A DNA stretch of 64,000 nt. Source: Rhizobium sp. L51/94. GTDB lineage: Bacteria; Pseudomonadota; Alphaproteobacteria; Rhizobiales; Rhizobiaceae. The stretch lies in NCBI RefSeq assembly GCF_019355555.1, contig NZ_CP072141.1, forward strand, positions 3,466,001 through 3,530,000, read 5' to 3'. Shown piece by piece: positions 43,334-51,651 of this stretch (position 1 is its first letter; every line of letters begins with the position of its first letter). The translations under genes were made by a program, and so were the position numbers. The notes below the pieces were generated by a model that was given only the letters and a program-made list of their open reading frames with translations, did not search any database and had not been told where the DNA came from.

Positions 43334-44041
43334 CTAAGCCTGGCCGGCGCCTGGATTTTCCGGGAGCGCCCAGTCAATCGGCGTGCGTCCGTGTTGCTCA
43401 AGATAGGCGTTGGCCTTGGAGAAAGGTCTGGATCCGAGAAATCCGTTATGGGCCGAAAGCGGCGACGGATGTGCGGATTTCAGCACCAGATGGCGCGACG
43501 CGCCGACGAATGCGGCTTTCTTCTGCGCATAGGCACCCCATAGAAGGAAGACGACATGCTCGCATTGATCGTTGACGGCCCGGATCACGGCATCGGAAAA
43601 CCTTTCCCAACCCTTGCCCTGATGGGACGCGGCGCGAGACTCCTCGACGGTCAGCACGCTGTTCAGCAAAAGTACGCCCTGCCGGGCCCAGCTTTCGAGA
43701 AACCCGTGGCGTGCCGGTGGAATGCCGAGATCGGCCTGCATCTCCTTGTAGATATTGACCAGCGACGGCGGCGTGCGCACACCCGGCCGGACGCTGAAGC
43801 AAAGGCCGTGCGCCTGCCCGAGGCCGTGATAGGGATCCTGACCGAGGATCACCACCTTGACATCATGCAAGGGCGTCAGGTCGAGCGCGCGGAAATATTC
43901 AGGCCCGCGCGGAAAGATGGTCTTGCCGTTTTGCCTTTCCTCAACCAGGAAGGCCTTGAGCTTTTCCATGTAGGGGCTGGAGAATTCCGCCGACAGCGCA
44001 TTCTTCCAGCTTTCCTCCAGCTTTACTCCCGCCTCCGGCAT
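43334..44041 (-). CDS. ung: Uracil-DNA glycosylase
   Basis: 235 residues with the family 1 UDG motifs: water-activating loop GQDPYHG (67-73, catalytic Asp69), [10 protein letters not shown] (uracil pocket), WGAYAQKK, and the leucine-loop [11 protein letters not shown] (191-201). It removes uracil from DNA to start base excision repair. AAGGAG lies 8 bases before the ATG. Length normal. Confidence 0.97.
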   Translation of the reverse strand: MPEAGVKLEESWKNALSAEFSSPYMEKLKAFLVEERQNGKTIFPRGPEYFRALDLTPLHDVKVVILGQDPYHGLGQAHGLCFSVRPGVRTPPSLVNIYKEMQADLGIPPARHGFLESWARQGVLLLNSVLTVEESRAASHQGKGWERFSDAVIRAVNDQCEHVVFLLWGAYAQKKAAFVGASRHLVLKSAHPSPLSAHNGFLGSRPFSKANAYLEQHGRTPIDWALPENPGAGQA

Positions 44042-44133
44042 TCACTTGGCTCCTTGTTAGGCCTCCACCGTGATGGCGAAATGCTGCCCAAGTCAACAAA
44101 ACGACGTCGGGGATGTCCTTAAAGCCACAGCCT

Positions 44134-46575
44134 TTAGGCTCTGATACGAGCCATCTGCGGATCGTAGAGCGGCTTCAGCGAGACAGTACAGGGCACGCGT
44201 CGCATCGCAACGTCGAGCGTATAGCGTCCCGACATGACGAAATCGGCTGTGACCCCGGCAGCGTTGCGGACGTACCCGTAGCCGATCGGCCGGTCGACCG
44301 TGTATCCGAAGCCACCGCTCGACAGCCACCCGACGCGTTGGCCATCGCGGTAGATGGTTTCCCGTCCGAGCAGCACCGTATCGCGGTCCTCCGGCACGAA
44401 ACAGGCCAGCAGCTTCTTGACGCCGGACTTGCGCTGCTCCTCGATGGCCGCCCGCCCCCTGAAATCAGCGTTCTTCTTTACGGCCCAGCCAAGCCCGGCT
44501 TCGATCGGCGTGTGGTCCGGGCCGATGTCGGCACCCCAGGCCCGATAACCCTTTTCCAGCCGGCAGCTTTCGATCGCCCGGTATCCGGCATTGACCAGAT
44601 GATGCGCGGCACCGGCCGTCATCAGTGCATCGTAGACCGCCCCGGCATTTTCCACCGGCACATGCAGCTCGAAGCCGAGTTCACCTACATAGGTAATGCG
44701 CAGCGCCCGCACAGGTGCCCCGGCGATACCGATGGTGCGCACTTGGCCAAACGGAAAGGCGGCATTCGAGACGTCGGCGCGGGTCACCTGCTGGAGCACG
44801 GCGCGCGATTGCGGCCCCATCAGCGACAGCACGCAGTAGCCCGATGTCACCTCCACCAGTTCGGCCTGCAGACCCTTGGGGATATTGCGGCTGATCCAGT
44901 CGAAGTCGTGAGTGGCAAAGCCGGTACCGGTGGTGATGTAGTATTCGTTGTCTGCCAGGCGAGCGACCGTCAGATCGCATTCGATGCCGCCCCGGTCGTT
45001 GAGCATCTGGGTGTAGATCAGCGATCCGACCGGCCTCGCCACGTCGTTGGAGGCGATCCAAGTGAGCGCCGCTTCGGCATCTCTCCCCTTCAGCACGAAT
45101 TTCGCAAACGACGTCTGGTCGAAGATGACGACGGATTCGCGCACGGCCTTATGTTCGCGGCCAACGGCATGGAACCAGTTCTGCCGACCGTAGGTGTAGA
45201 TATCGCGGGGCTCCTCCCCGGCAAAAAGGTCGGCAAACCAGTTCGGCCGCTCCCAGCCGAGTTTTTCTCCGAAGCAGGCCCCTTGCGCCTTCAGGCGGTC
45301 ATAGAGCGGCGATTTGCGGCAGGGACGTCCGCTCGCATGTTCCTCGAACGGCCAGGCCATGGTGTAGTGCTTGCCGTAAGCCTCCAGCGTCCGGCTGCGC
45401 ACCCAGTCGGTGTCGAAATGCGGCCGGCCGAAGCGACGAATGTCGACAGGCCAGAGGTCGTAGGGAGGCTGTCCCTTCGAGACCCATTCCGCCAGAGCCA
45501 TGCCGGCACCGCCGGCAGATGCAATGCCGAAGGCATTAAAGCCGGCGCCGACGAAAAAGTTACGCAGCTCCGGCGCCTCGCCGAGGATGAAATTGCCGTC
45601 GGGCGTAAAACTTTCCGGCCCGTTCAGCAGTTGCTTGATACCTGCCGTTTCCAGTGCCGGAACGCGGGCGAGTGCCTGCTCCATGATCGGCCCGAAATGA
45701 TCGAAATTGGAATCGAGCAGAGAGAAATGGAAATCCTTAGGTATGCCGTCGACTGCCCAGGCGATCGGGTTGGGCTCGTAGCCGCCCATGACGAGACCGC
45801 CGACCTCCTCTTTGTAATAGGTGAGCCGATCCGGGTCGCGCAATGTCGGCAGGTTCGAGGGCACGCCGAAGGATTCGGTGATGATATATTGATGCTCGAC
45901 CGAGACAAGCGGCACGTTGACGCCGAAGCGGGCCGCGAAATCCCGCGTCCACTGGCCAGCGCAGACGACGACCCGCTCGCACTCGATCCGACCGCGATCG
46001 GTGAGGACGGCGCGGATGCGGCCCTTGTCGATCTCGATGTCGAGCACTTCCGTATCCTCGAAGATCGCAGCGCCGGCCATGCGCGCACCGCGCGCCAGCG
46101 CCTGGGTGATATCGGAGGGATTTGCCTGCCCGTCGGTGGGAAGGTAGGCAGCACCGATGAGGTCGTCGACCTGCATCAGCGGCCAGAGCGACAGCGCCTC
46201 CGATGGCGTCAGCAACTGCATGTCGAGGCCGAACGACTGGGCGGTCGTCGCCTGGCGCTTGACCTCGATCCAGCGCTCCTCGTTGCAGGCAAGGCGCAGA
46301 CCGCCATTCATCTTCCAGCCGGTCGCAAGACCCGTCTCCGCCTCCAGCCGCTTGTAGAGATCGACGGAATAGCCGAGCAGCTGGGTGATGTTGGCGTTGG
46401 AGCGCAACTGGCCGACTAGTCCCGCCGCGTGAAACGTCGTCCCGGACGTCAGCTTCCGGCGCTCGAGAAGAACGGTATCCGTCCAGCCGAGCTTGGCGAG
46501 GTGATAGGCGGTAGAACAACCGATGATGCCGCCGCCGATGACGACTGCTTTTGCTGTCCCGGGCAGTTCCTTCAT
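44134..46575 (-). CDS. FAD-dependent dimethylglycine dehydrogenase-like protein with GcvT domain (second copy)
   Basis: 813 residues with the same architecture as the protein at 2539-4965. FAD motif GGGIIG is at 14-19, SGTTFHAAG with His49 as probable covalent FAD site, and a C-terminal GcvT/folate domain from about 430 (YRAIESCRLEKGYRAWGADI). It is clearly a diverged paralog, not a recent duplicate. The gene before it in the operon is choline-kinase-like (4-base ATGA overlap). Dimethylglycine, sarcosine or another N-methyl compound are possible substrates. Confidence 0.85.
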   Translation of the reverse strand: MKELPGTAKAVVIGGGIIGCSTAYHLAKLGWTDTVLLERRKLTSGTTFHAAGLVGQLRSNANITQLLGYSVDLYKRLEAETGLATGWKMNGGLRLACNEERWIEVKRQATTAQSFGLDMQLLTPSEALSLWPLMQVDDLIGAAYLPTDGQANPSDITQALARGARMAGAAIFEDTEVLDIEIDKGRIRAVLTDRGRIECERVVVCAGQWTRDFAARFGVNVPLVSVEHQYIITESFGVPSNLPTLRDPDRLTYYKEEVGGLVMGGYEPNPIAWAVDGIPKDFHFSLLDSNFDHFGPIMEQALARVPALETAGIKQLLNGPESFTPDGNFILGEAPELRNFFVGAGFNAFGIASAGGAGMALAEWVSKGQPPYDLWPVDIRRFGRPHFDTDWVRSRTLEAYGKHYTMAWPFEEHASGRPCRKSPLYDRLKAQGACFGEKLGWERPNWFADLFAGEEPRDIYTYGRQNWFHAVGREHKAVRESVVIFDQTSFAKFVLKGRDAEAALTWIASNDVARPVGSLIYTQMLNDRGGIECDLTVARLADNEYYITTGTGFATHDFDWISRNIPKGLQAELVEVTSGYCVLSLMGPQSRAVLQQVTRADVSNAAFPFGQVRTIGIAGAPVRALRITYVGELGFELHVPVENAGAVYDALMTAGAAHHLVNAGYRAIESCRLEKGYRAWGADIGPDHTPIEAGLGWAVKKNADFRGRAAIEEQRKSGVKKLLACFVPEDRDTVLLGRETIYRDGQRVGWLSSGGFGYTVDRPIGYGYVRNAAGVTADFVMSGRYTLDVAMRRVPCTVSLKPLYDPQMARIRA

Positions 46576-47459
46576 CGACGTTCCTCGATATCAAACAGCT
46601 GATAGGCGCGCTCGAAACGCGCCATGTTGTCGGCGGTATAGGCGACGTAGTCGAACTCTATCGTGGAATAGGCTTCGGACACCATGCTCCAGAGCGTTTC
46701 GCGCAAAAGCGATGCACATTTCATCGCCTCGTAGCGGCGCTTCAATCCTCTTTCCCCGACGCCGTCGTGGTAGATATCCAGCATGGCGGCCTCCTGATCG
46801 GCGGAAAATCCGGCATTGGAGGCAAGCCCGCCGAGATCGAACAGCGGCGTATTGAAGCCGGCATAGTCCCAGTCGATAAGCCAAAGCCGGTGACCGTCGT
46901 CAAGAAAATTGCTGGCCAGCAGGTCGTTATGGCAGAAGACGATGTCAAACGGTCCCGCCGCCTTCTCCAGCCTCCTCATCTTGTCCAGCAATCCGTGCAT
47001 CAGGGGCTCGTAGCGGCTCCCGATATCCCGGAGCGTCGATGCGTAGTCGGCAATGATATGAAACGACCAGAACATCCCGGCAGCGCCGCGCAGGTGGCCG
47101 CCAACCCTGCGATGAGCATCGCGCACCAGCAGCACGACACGCTCCAGCATATCCGGCCGCCCGAGCACCTCGGCCGACAGCGCCGGCGCGTCGATGTAGT
47201 CGAGTACGAGAATGCCGGGCTCATGATAGACGACATCGGGAGACAAGCCGGCAGCATGGGCAGCCAGGCTGGCCGCCAGCTCGTTGGCACGGACGATATG
47301 ATGAACCGGAATATCGGAGCCGAGACGCACGACACGGCGCCGCGAACCGTCCCTTACATGATAGTTGCGGTTGGTGATGCCGCCGGTCAGGGCAGCGATC
47401 TCGATTGGCCCATGCCAGATATCGAGCGCGCGAATACGATCCTCGGGCTTGTCGATAAT
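46572..47459 (-). CDS. Choline/ethanolamine kinase-like phosphotransferase with non-standard start
   Basis: About 295 residues if read from 47459. It shows the APH/choline-kinase fold: nucleotide-loop region LTGGITNRNYHV near the N-terminus, Brenner catalytic motif CHNDLLASNF and metal motif LIDWDYAGFN. The open frame back to a TGA at 47517 holds no ATG, GTG or TTG before the conserved GGITNRNY segment. The first GTG (47330) would delete that segment. An ATT at 47459 has GGGAGA at normal spacing and is the best start. Overlaps the downstream dehydrogenase by 4 bases. It may phosphorylate choline or a related amino alcohol. Confidence 0.75.
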   Translation of the reverse strand: MIDKPEDRIRALDIWHGPIEIAALTGGITNRNYHVRDGSRRRVVRLGSDIPVHHIVRANELAASLAAHAAGLSPDVVYHEPGILVLDYIDAPALSAEVLGRPDMLERVVLLVRDAHRRVGGHLRGAAGMFWSFHIIADYASTLRDIGSRYEPLMHGLLDKMRRLEKAAGPFDIVFCHNDLLASNFLDDGHRLWLIDWDYAGFNTPLFDLGGLASNAGFSADQEAAMLDIYHDGVGERGLKRRYEAMKCASLLRETLWSMVSEAYSTIEFDYVAYTADNMARFERAYQLFDIEERR

Positions 47460-47576
47460 GCCGGTTCTCCCATTGCAGAAGAGCTGACCCGAAATTTCGT
47501 CACAATTGCCGGACTGTCAAGGATAATGCCGGAAAGTCAAGCATTCTGACCAATTTGGAGCCGCACCGCAGGCGTC

Positions 47577-48482
47577 TCAAGAGGCGCTGGCTCGAGGTGT
47601 AACAACGCGGCACATCTGTTCCAGCGCGATGGACGCCTTGCTGGCGTGCCGTTCCTTGTGGCGCAGCAGGCGAAAACTGCGGGCCGGTAGCTCGAAGGCC
47701 GCCTTCACCAAAAGCCCCTGTTGCAGATAGAGACTGGCCGAGACGCTGGAAATCGCCGCCGCGCAGGCGCCTGCCTGCACAGCCGATAGAACCGCTTCGT
47801 TGGATGGAAAGACCAGCGCGACCTGCATGTCCTGCGGCACGATGCCGAAGCCCCGCATAGCCTCCTCGAAGGCCGAGCGGGTGCCCGACCCTTTCTCGCG
47901 CATCACCCAGAGACTGTCGGCAACGAGGTTGGCTGCTGACAGCGCCCGGCCATCCGCCCACGGGTGGTCCGGCGCCACCACCACCGATAGCGCATCGCTT
48001 GCAACAACGGCGGACGACAGTTCCGGTGCGTCGATCTCCCCCTCCACCAGCCCGAGTTCCGCCTCGCCGGCGATGACTGCATCCGCGACGGTGCGGGTAT
48101 TGCCGATGGTCAGGCTGAGGTCGATGCCGGGATAGGCCTGGTGGAAGCGTATCATGACCGGCGGCAACCAGTAGCTGGCGATGGTCTGGCTGGCATAGAG
48201 ATTGAGTTGGCCGCGCTGCAGCCCGCCGAGCTCCGACAACATCAGTTCGGCCGCGCGTACGCGCGCCAATGTCGCCCGCGCCTCGTTCAGAAACACCCGT
48301 CCCGTCTGCGTCAGCTCGATCCGCCGTCCGACGCGATGAAACAGTTCCACGCCATAGAATGCCTCGAGGTTCTTGATCGAGGCGCTGACGGCTGACGGCG
48401 TCAGCCGTATGGCTTGCGCGGCGCGGGTCAGGTGCTCCCGCTCGGCAACGGCGACGAAGATGGCAAGCTGTTCAAACGTCAT
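47577..48482 (-). CDS. LysR family transcriptional regulator
   Basis: 301 residues from the ATG at 48482. The helix-turn-helix (about 1-60) has FVAVAEREHLTRAAQAIRLTPSAVSASIKNLE, and a periplasmic-binding-like effector domain follows. It is divergent from the YeiH-type gene (104-base gap), the same arrangement as E. coli yeiE/yeiH, so it very likely controls that gene. The frame is open upstream to 48515, but the extra residues are not family-like. Confidence 0.9.
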   Translation of the reverse strand: MTFEQLAIFVAVAEREHLTRAAQAIRLTPSAVSASIKNLEAFYGVELFHRVGRRIELTQTGRVFLNEARATLARVRAAELMLSELGGLQRGQLNLYASQTIASYWLPPVMIRFHQAYPGIDLSLTIGNTRTVADAVIAGEAELGLVEGEIDAPELSSAVVASDALSVVVAPDHPWADGRALSAANLVADSLWVMREKGSGTRSAFEEAMRGFGIVPQDMQVALVFPSNEAVLSAVQAGACAAAISSVSASLYLQQGLLVKAAFELPARSFRLLRHKERHASKASIALEQMCRVVTPRASAS

Positions 48483-48586
48483 AAGCCAACCGTTCGTTTT
48501 AATCGAACGAAACATCCCATAATATTCGATGGAAATCTACAACTCGCTGTAGGACAGTCCGGGCACCAGACCAAAGAAGGTGACCC

Positions 48587-49600
48587 ATGTCTATCGCCTC
48601 GCGCTCACGTCACATCCTGCCAGGATTGGCACTTTGTCTTGCCGTCGCACTGGCTGCAGTGGCGGTCGAAAAGCTTGAGGTTGTGCTGCTTGGCGGCCGA
48701 TGGATCGAAGGTCTCATCCTGGCGATTGGCTTCGGCATCGCCGTTCGAACCGCACTGCCGCACATGCCCTCGATGCGCGCGGGTATCGATTTCAGCGCCA
48801 AGATCCTGCTGGAATTGGCGATCGTGCTGCTGGGTGCATCGATCAGCCTGTCGGCAATCCGGGGCGCTGGGTTACCGTTGATCGGCGCGATTGCCGGGCT
48901 GGTCCTGATGTCGATAGCCATCAGTTACGCCATCGGCAGGCTGCTGGGGCTTCCGGGCAAGCTGGCGACGCTGATCGCCTGCGGCAATGCCATCTGCGGC
49001 AACTCTGCCATTGTCGCCGTTGCGCCGGTCATCGAGGCCGACGCCGAGGAAATCACTGCCGCACTGGCCTTCACCGCCGTGCTCGGCGTTTTCGCGGTGT
49101 TCCTGTTGCCGGTGCTGTTCGTCAGGGCAGGTCTCAGCCCGTCGCAATACGGCGTACTTGCCGGCTTGACGGTTTATGCCGTGCCGCAGGTGCTGGCTGC
49201 AACGGCACCTGCCGGCTTGCTGGCCGTCCAGACGGGCACGCTGGTCAAGCTCGTGCGCGTGCTGATGCTCGGCCCCGTCATCGTCATGATCGGCACGATG
49301 ATGAAGGGCGTGAAGACGGAACTCCCAGCACAGCACCACTCAATCGTGCCGTGGTTCATCGTCGGCTTCGTGCTGATGATGGGCTTGCGTTCATTCGGCC
49401 TCATCCCGGAGGTTGCCTTTGTACCGATGAACCTAGTCTCCAACACGCTGACGCTGGTCGCCATGGCAGCACTGGGATTGTCGGTGGACGTTCGGGTCGT
49501 CGGCCATGCCGGCGGCCGGGTGATCGCGGCAGCGACGCTATCGTTGCTCGTTCTCGGCGGGCTGAGCTGGATCGTCATCACGTTTCTGCAGATCCAGTAG
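48587..49600 (+). CDS. YeiH family putative sulfate exporter (UPF0324)
   Basis: 337 residues with about ten transmembrane segments. Conserved YeiH features are LLELAIVLLGASISLSAI, IACGNAICGNSAIVAVAPVI and LTVYAVPQVLAAT. The family is annotated as putative sulfate or sulfite-type exporter without firm biochemical proof. Controlled, by analogy, by the divergent LysR gene. Confidence 0.88.
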   Translation: MSIASRSRHILPGLALCLAVALAAVAVEKLEVVLLGGRWIEGLILAIGFGIAVRTALPHMPSMRAGIDFSAKILLELAIVLLGASISLSAIRGAGLPLIGAIAGLVLMSIAISYAIGRLLGLPGKLATLIACGNAICGNSAIVAVAPVIEADAEEITAALAFTAVLGVFAVFLLPVLFVRAGLSPSQYGVLAGLTVYAVPQVLAATAPAGLLAVQTGTLVKLVRVLMLGPVIVMIGTMMKGVKTELPAQHHSIVPWFIVGFVLMMGLRSFGLIPEVAFVPMNLVSNTLTLVAMAALGLSVDVRVVGHAGGRVIAAATLSLLVLGGLSWIVITFLQIQ

Positions 49601-49623
49601 AACGCCTGCGGTTTCAGCGCGGT

Positions 49624-51414
49624 CTATGCGCTGTCTGCTGGCATCTTTGACAGCAGCTTGAAGATGTCGGCTGCCGGGCTCGGATAGCCGAGAGCAAAAC
49701 CCTGCAACCCGTCGCAACCGATCTCTCCCAGCACCCGGGCATGCTCCTCGGATTCGACACCCTCGGCAATGACTTCGACATTCAATGTCTTGGCAATCTC
49801 GACGATCGACGCGACAAGGCGCCGCTGTTCTTCCGACACGGTAATGTTGGTGACAAGCTGGCGATCGATCTTCAGCCGCTTCGGCCGCAAGCTGACCAGC
49901 CCGATCAGCGACGCATGCCCCGACCCGAAATCGTCTATCTCGATATCGACGCCCAGTGTCTTCAGACCCGCGATGTTCGAGACGACGATATCTTCGCAAT
50001 CATCGAGGAAAATCGTTTCAACAAGCTCGAAAACGATGGATTCCGGCGGGATGTCGAGCCTGTTCAATTTCTGAATCAGTTGCGGGTCGTTGAGCCGTTT
50101 GGCAGACACATTGACCGCAATGCGCGGCGGCACGATACCTTCCGCCCGCCATCGTCCGTAGTCAGCAAGGGCCTGCTCCAGAACCGCGGCATCGATTTCG
50201 GCTTCCAGACCGTATTCCTGGGCAACCTTGAGGAAGGTCCCCGGAAGCATCAGGCCATGCACCGGATGTTTCCAGCGCGCCAGCGCCTCGAGGCCGAAAA
50301 TACGGCGAGTGCGCGCATCCACCTGCACTTGATAATAGGGAATGATTTCGTGGCGCTGCAATGCCAGCTTGAGGTCGCCGGCCAATTGCCTTTTGCCCAG
50401 CAGATCAGATTGCAGCTTTGCACTGAAAAACTGCACCCTGTTGCGACCTAGTTTCTTCGCCTGGTACAGCGCCAGATCGGATTCCGCCAGAATATTCCCG
50501 GCCTTTGACGTCATGTTCCAGGCGATACCGACCGAGGCATTCGTCTGCACGACGCCGGCTGCGAAAGGGACATCGGCGCGCAGCGCAGAGAGGGCGCCGT
50601 CGGCCAGCGTCTCCAGCGCGCCGGCCTCGGCCACGTTGGTCAGCAGGATCACGAATTCGTCGCCTCCGATGCGGGCAACCATGCTCGCTCCGGAAACGGC
50701 GCCGGAAAGACGCGCGGCGGTGGCCTTCAGCATCGCGTCGCCGGCCGCATGGCCAAGCTTGTCGTTGATCTCCTTGAACCGGTCGAGATCGATATGAATG
50801 ACGGCGATGCTCTCGACCGTCGGATCGCTCAACAGTTCGGCAAGATGGCGGTCGAAATAGCGGCGATTGGGCAAGCCGGTGAGATAATCGTGGTTGGCAG
50901 CGTGCTCGACCAACCCCTTGCTGCGCTCGACCGCGACTGCCCTCGCCTCTGCCACTGACTTTTGCTCCGCTAACTCACGGGTCAGGATGACATCGGCGGT
51001 GACGTCCCACTCGGCGCCGATGATCGATAGAGATCCATCCGGCCCCTCGAAGAAACGCGCGCTCGAGCGGATGTGGCGCGTCTGGCCGTCGGCGAGAATG
51101 ATGCGGAAATGCGAGTTGTATCGGCCTTTGGAGGCCACGGCTGCATCGAATTCGGCGGAGGCCCTATCGCGGTCGTCGGGATGAACTGCATTCAGCCATA
51201 TGTCGCCGGTCACTCTGCCCGACAGGCCTGTCCCGTAGAGCCTGTGCATGGAAAGGTCCCAGACGACGGTGTCATCCCGAAGATCATGCTCCCAGACACC
51301 AATTTGCGATGTCTCCAGCGCCAGCTCCAATCTCCTCACGAGATCCTGGAACTCCTGCTCTGTCCGACCTGCATCGATAGATGGTTTCGCGATCGCCGCT
51401 CCTCCCGACGCCAA
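49624..51414 (-). CDS. PAS-GGDEF-EAL cyclic-di-GMP signalling protein
   Basis: 596 residues: PAS/PAC sensor about 28-150, GGDEF domain about 165-330 with intact GGDEF (250-254), and EAL domain about 345-590 with EAL at 376-378, DDFGSG and EGVE. Both catalytic motifs look intact, so it may make or degrade cyclic di-GMP. No membrane segment is visible; it is probably cytoplasmic. The open frame begins at a TTG (51414) without a clear ribosome site, so the true start is uncertain; an internal GGGAGGAG lies just after it. Convergent with the YeiH gene. Confidence 0.9.
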   Translation of the reverse strand: MASGGAAIAKPSIDAGRTEQEFQDLVRRLELALETSQIGVWEHDLRDDTVVWDLSMHRLYGTGLSGRVTGDIWLNAVHPDDRDRASAEFDAAVASKGRYNSHFRIILADGQTRHIRSSARFFEGPDGSLSIIGAEWDVTADVILTRELAEQKSVAEARAVAVERSKGLVEHAANHDYLTGLPNRRYFDRHLAELLSDPTVESIAVIHIDLDRFKEINDKLGHAAGDAMLKATAARLSGAVSGASMVARIGGDEFVILLTNVAEAGALETLADGALSALRADVPFAAGVVQTNASVGIAWNMTSKAGNILAESDLALYQAKKLGRNRVQFFSAKLQSDLLGKRQLAGDLKLALQRHEIIPYYQVQVDARTRRIFGLEALARWKHPVHGLMLPGTFLKVAQEYGLEAEIDAAVLEQALADYGRWRAEGIVPPRIAVNVSAKRLNDPQLIQKLNRLDIPPESIVFELVETIFLDDCEDIVVSNIAGLKTLGVDIEIDDFGSGHASLIGLVSLRPKRLKIDRQLVTNITVSEEQRRLVASIVEIAKTLNVEVIAEGVESEEHARVLGEIGCDGLQGFALGYPSPAADIFKLLSKMPADSA

Positions 51415-51582
51415 GGCAATGTGACACGCCTTGCCGACCTCAGATCACATAGCTTTTCATTAGCTAATTTTAATAAACACAGGAAGCGCGAGCGTCTATC
51501 TTCGTGATACATCAGACGGGCAAAGCCATGGCATTCCGTGCCTTGAGCCTCAAACGAAGATATATCTTATTCCAGAAACGAC

Positions 51583-51612
51583 AATGGGCGGACCCTTGCG
51601 GATCCGCCCATT
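51583..51612 (-). terminator. Terminator after the RND pump gene
   Basis: 10-bp perfect stem AATGGGCGGA/TCCGCCCATT with a 10-base loop, 40 bases past the pump stop. On the reverse strand the tail is only moderately T-rich (GTCGTTTCTGG). Confidence 0.65.
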
Positions 51613-51651
51613 CTGTCTGTTCGAGGAGGTCAAGCGCCGAACAGGCAACTT

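Noticed and set aside
44113-46419. Long open frame (768 codons) on the plus strand
   Set aside because: It lies wholly opposite the 813-residue FAD/GcvT enzyme, and its product has no domain or compositional sense (Arg/Asp/His-rich). High-GC third positions keep the antisense frame open.
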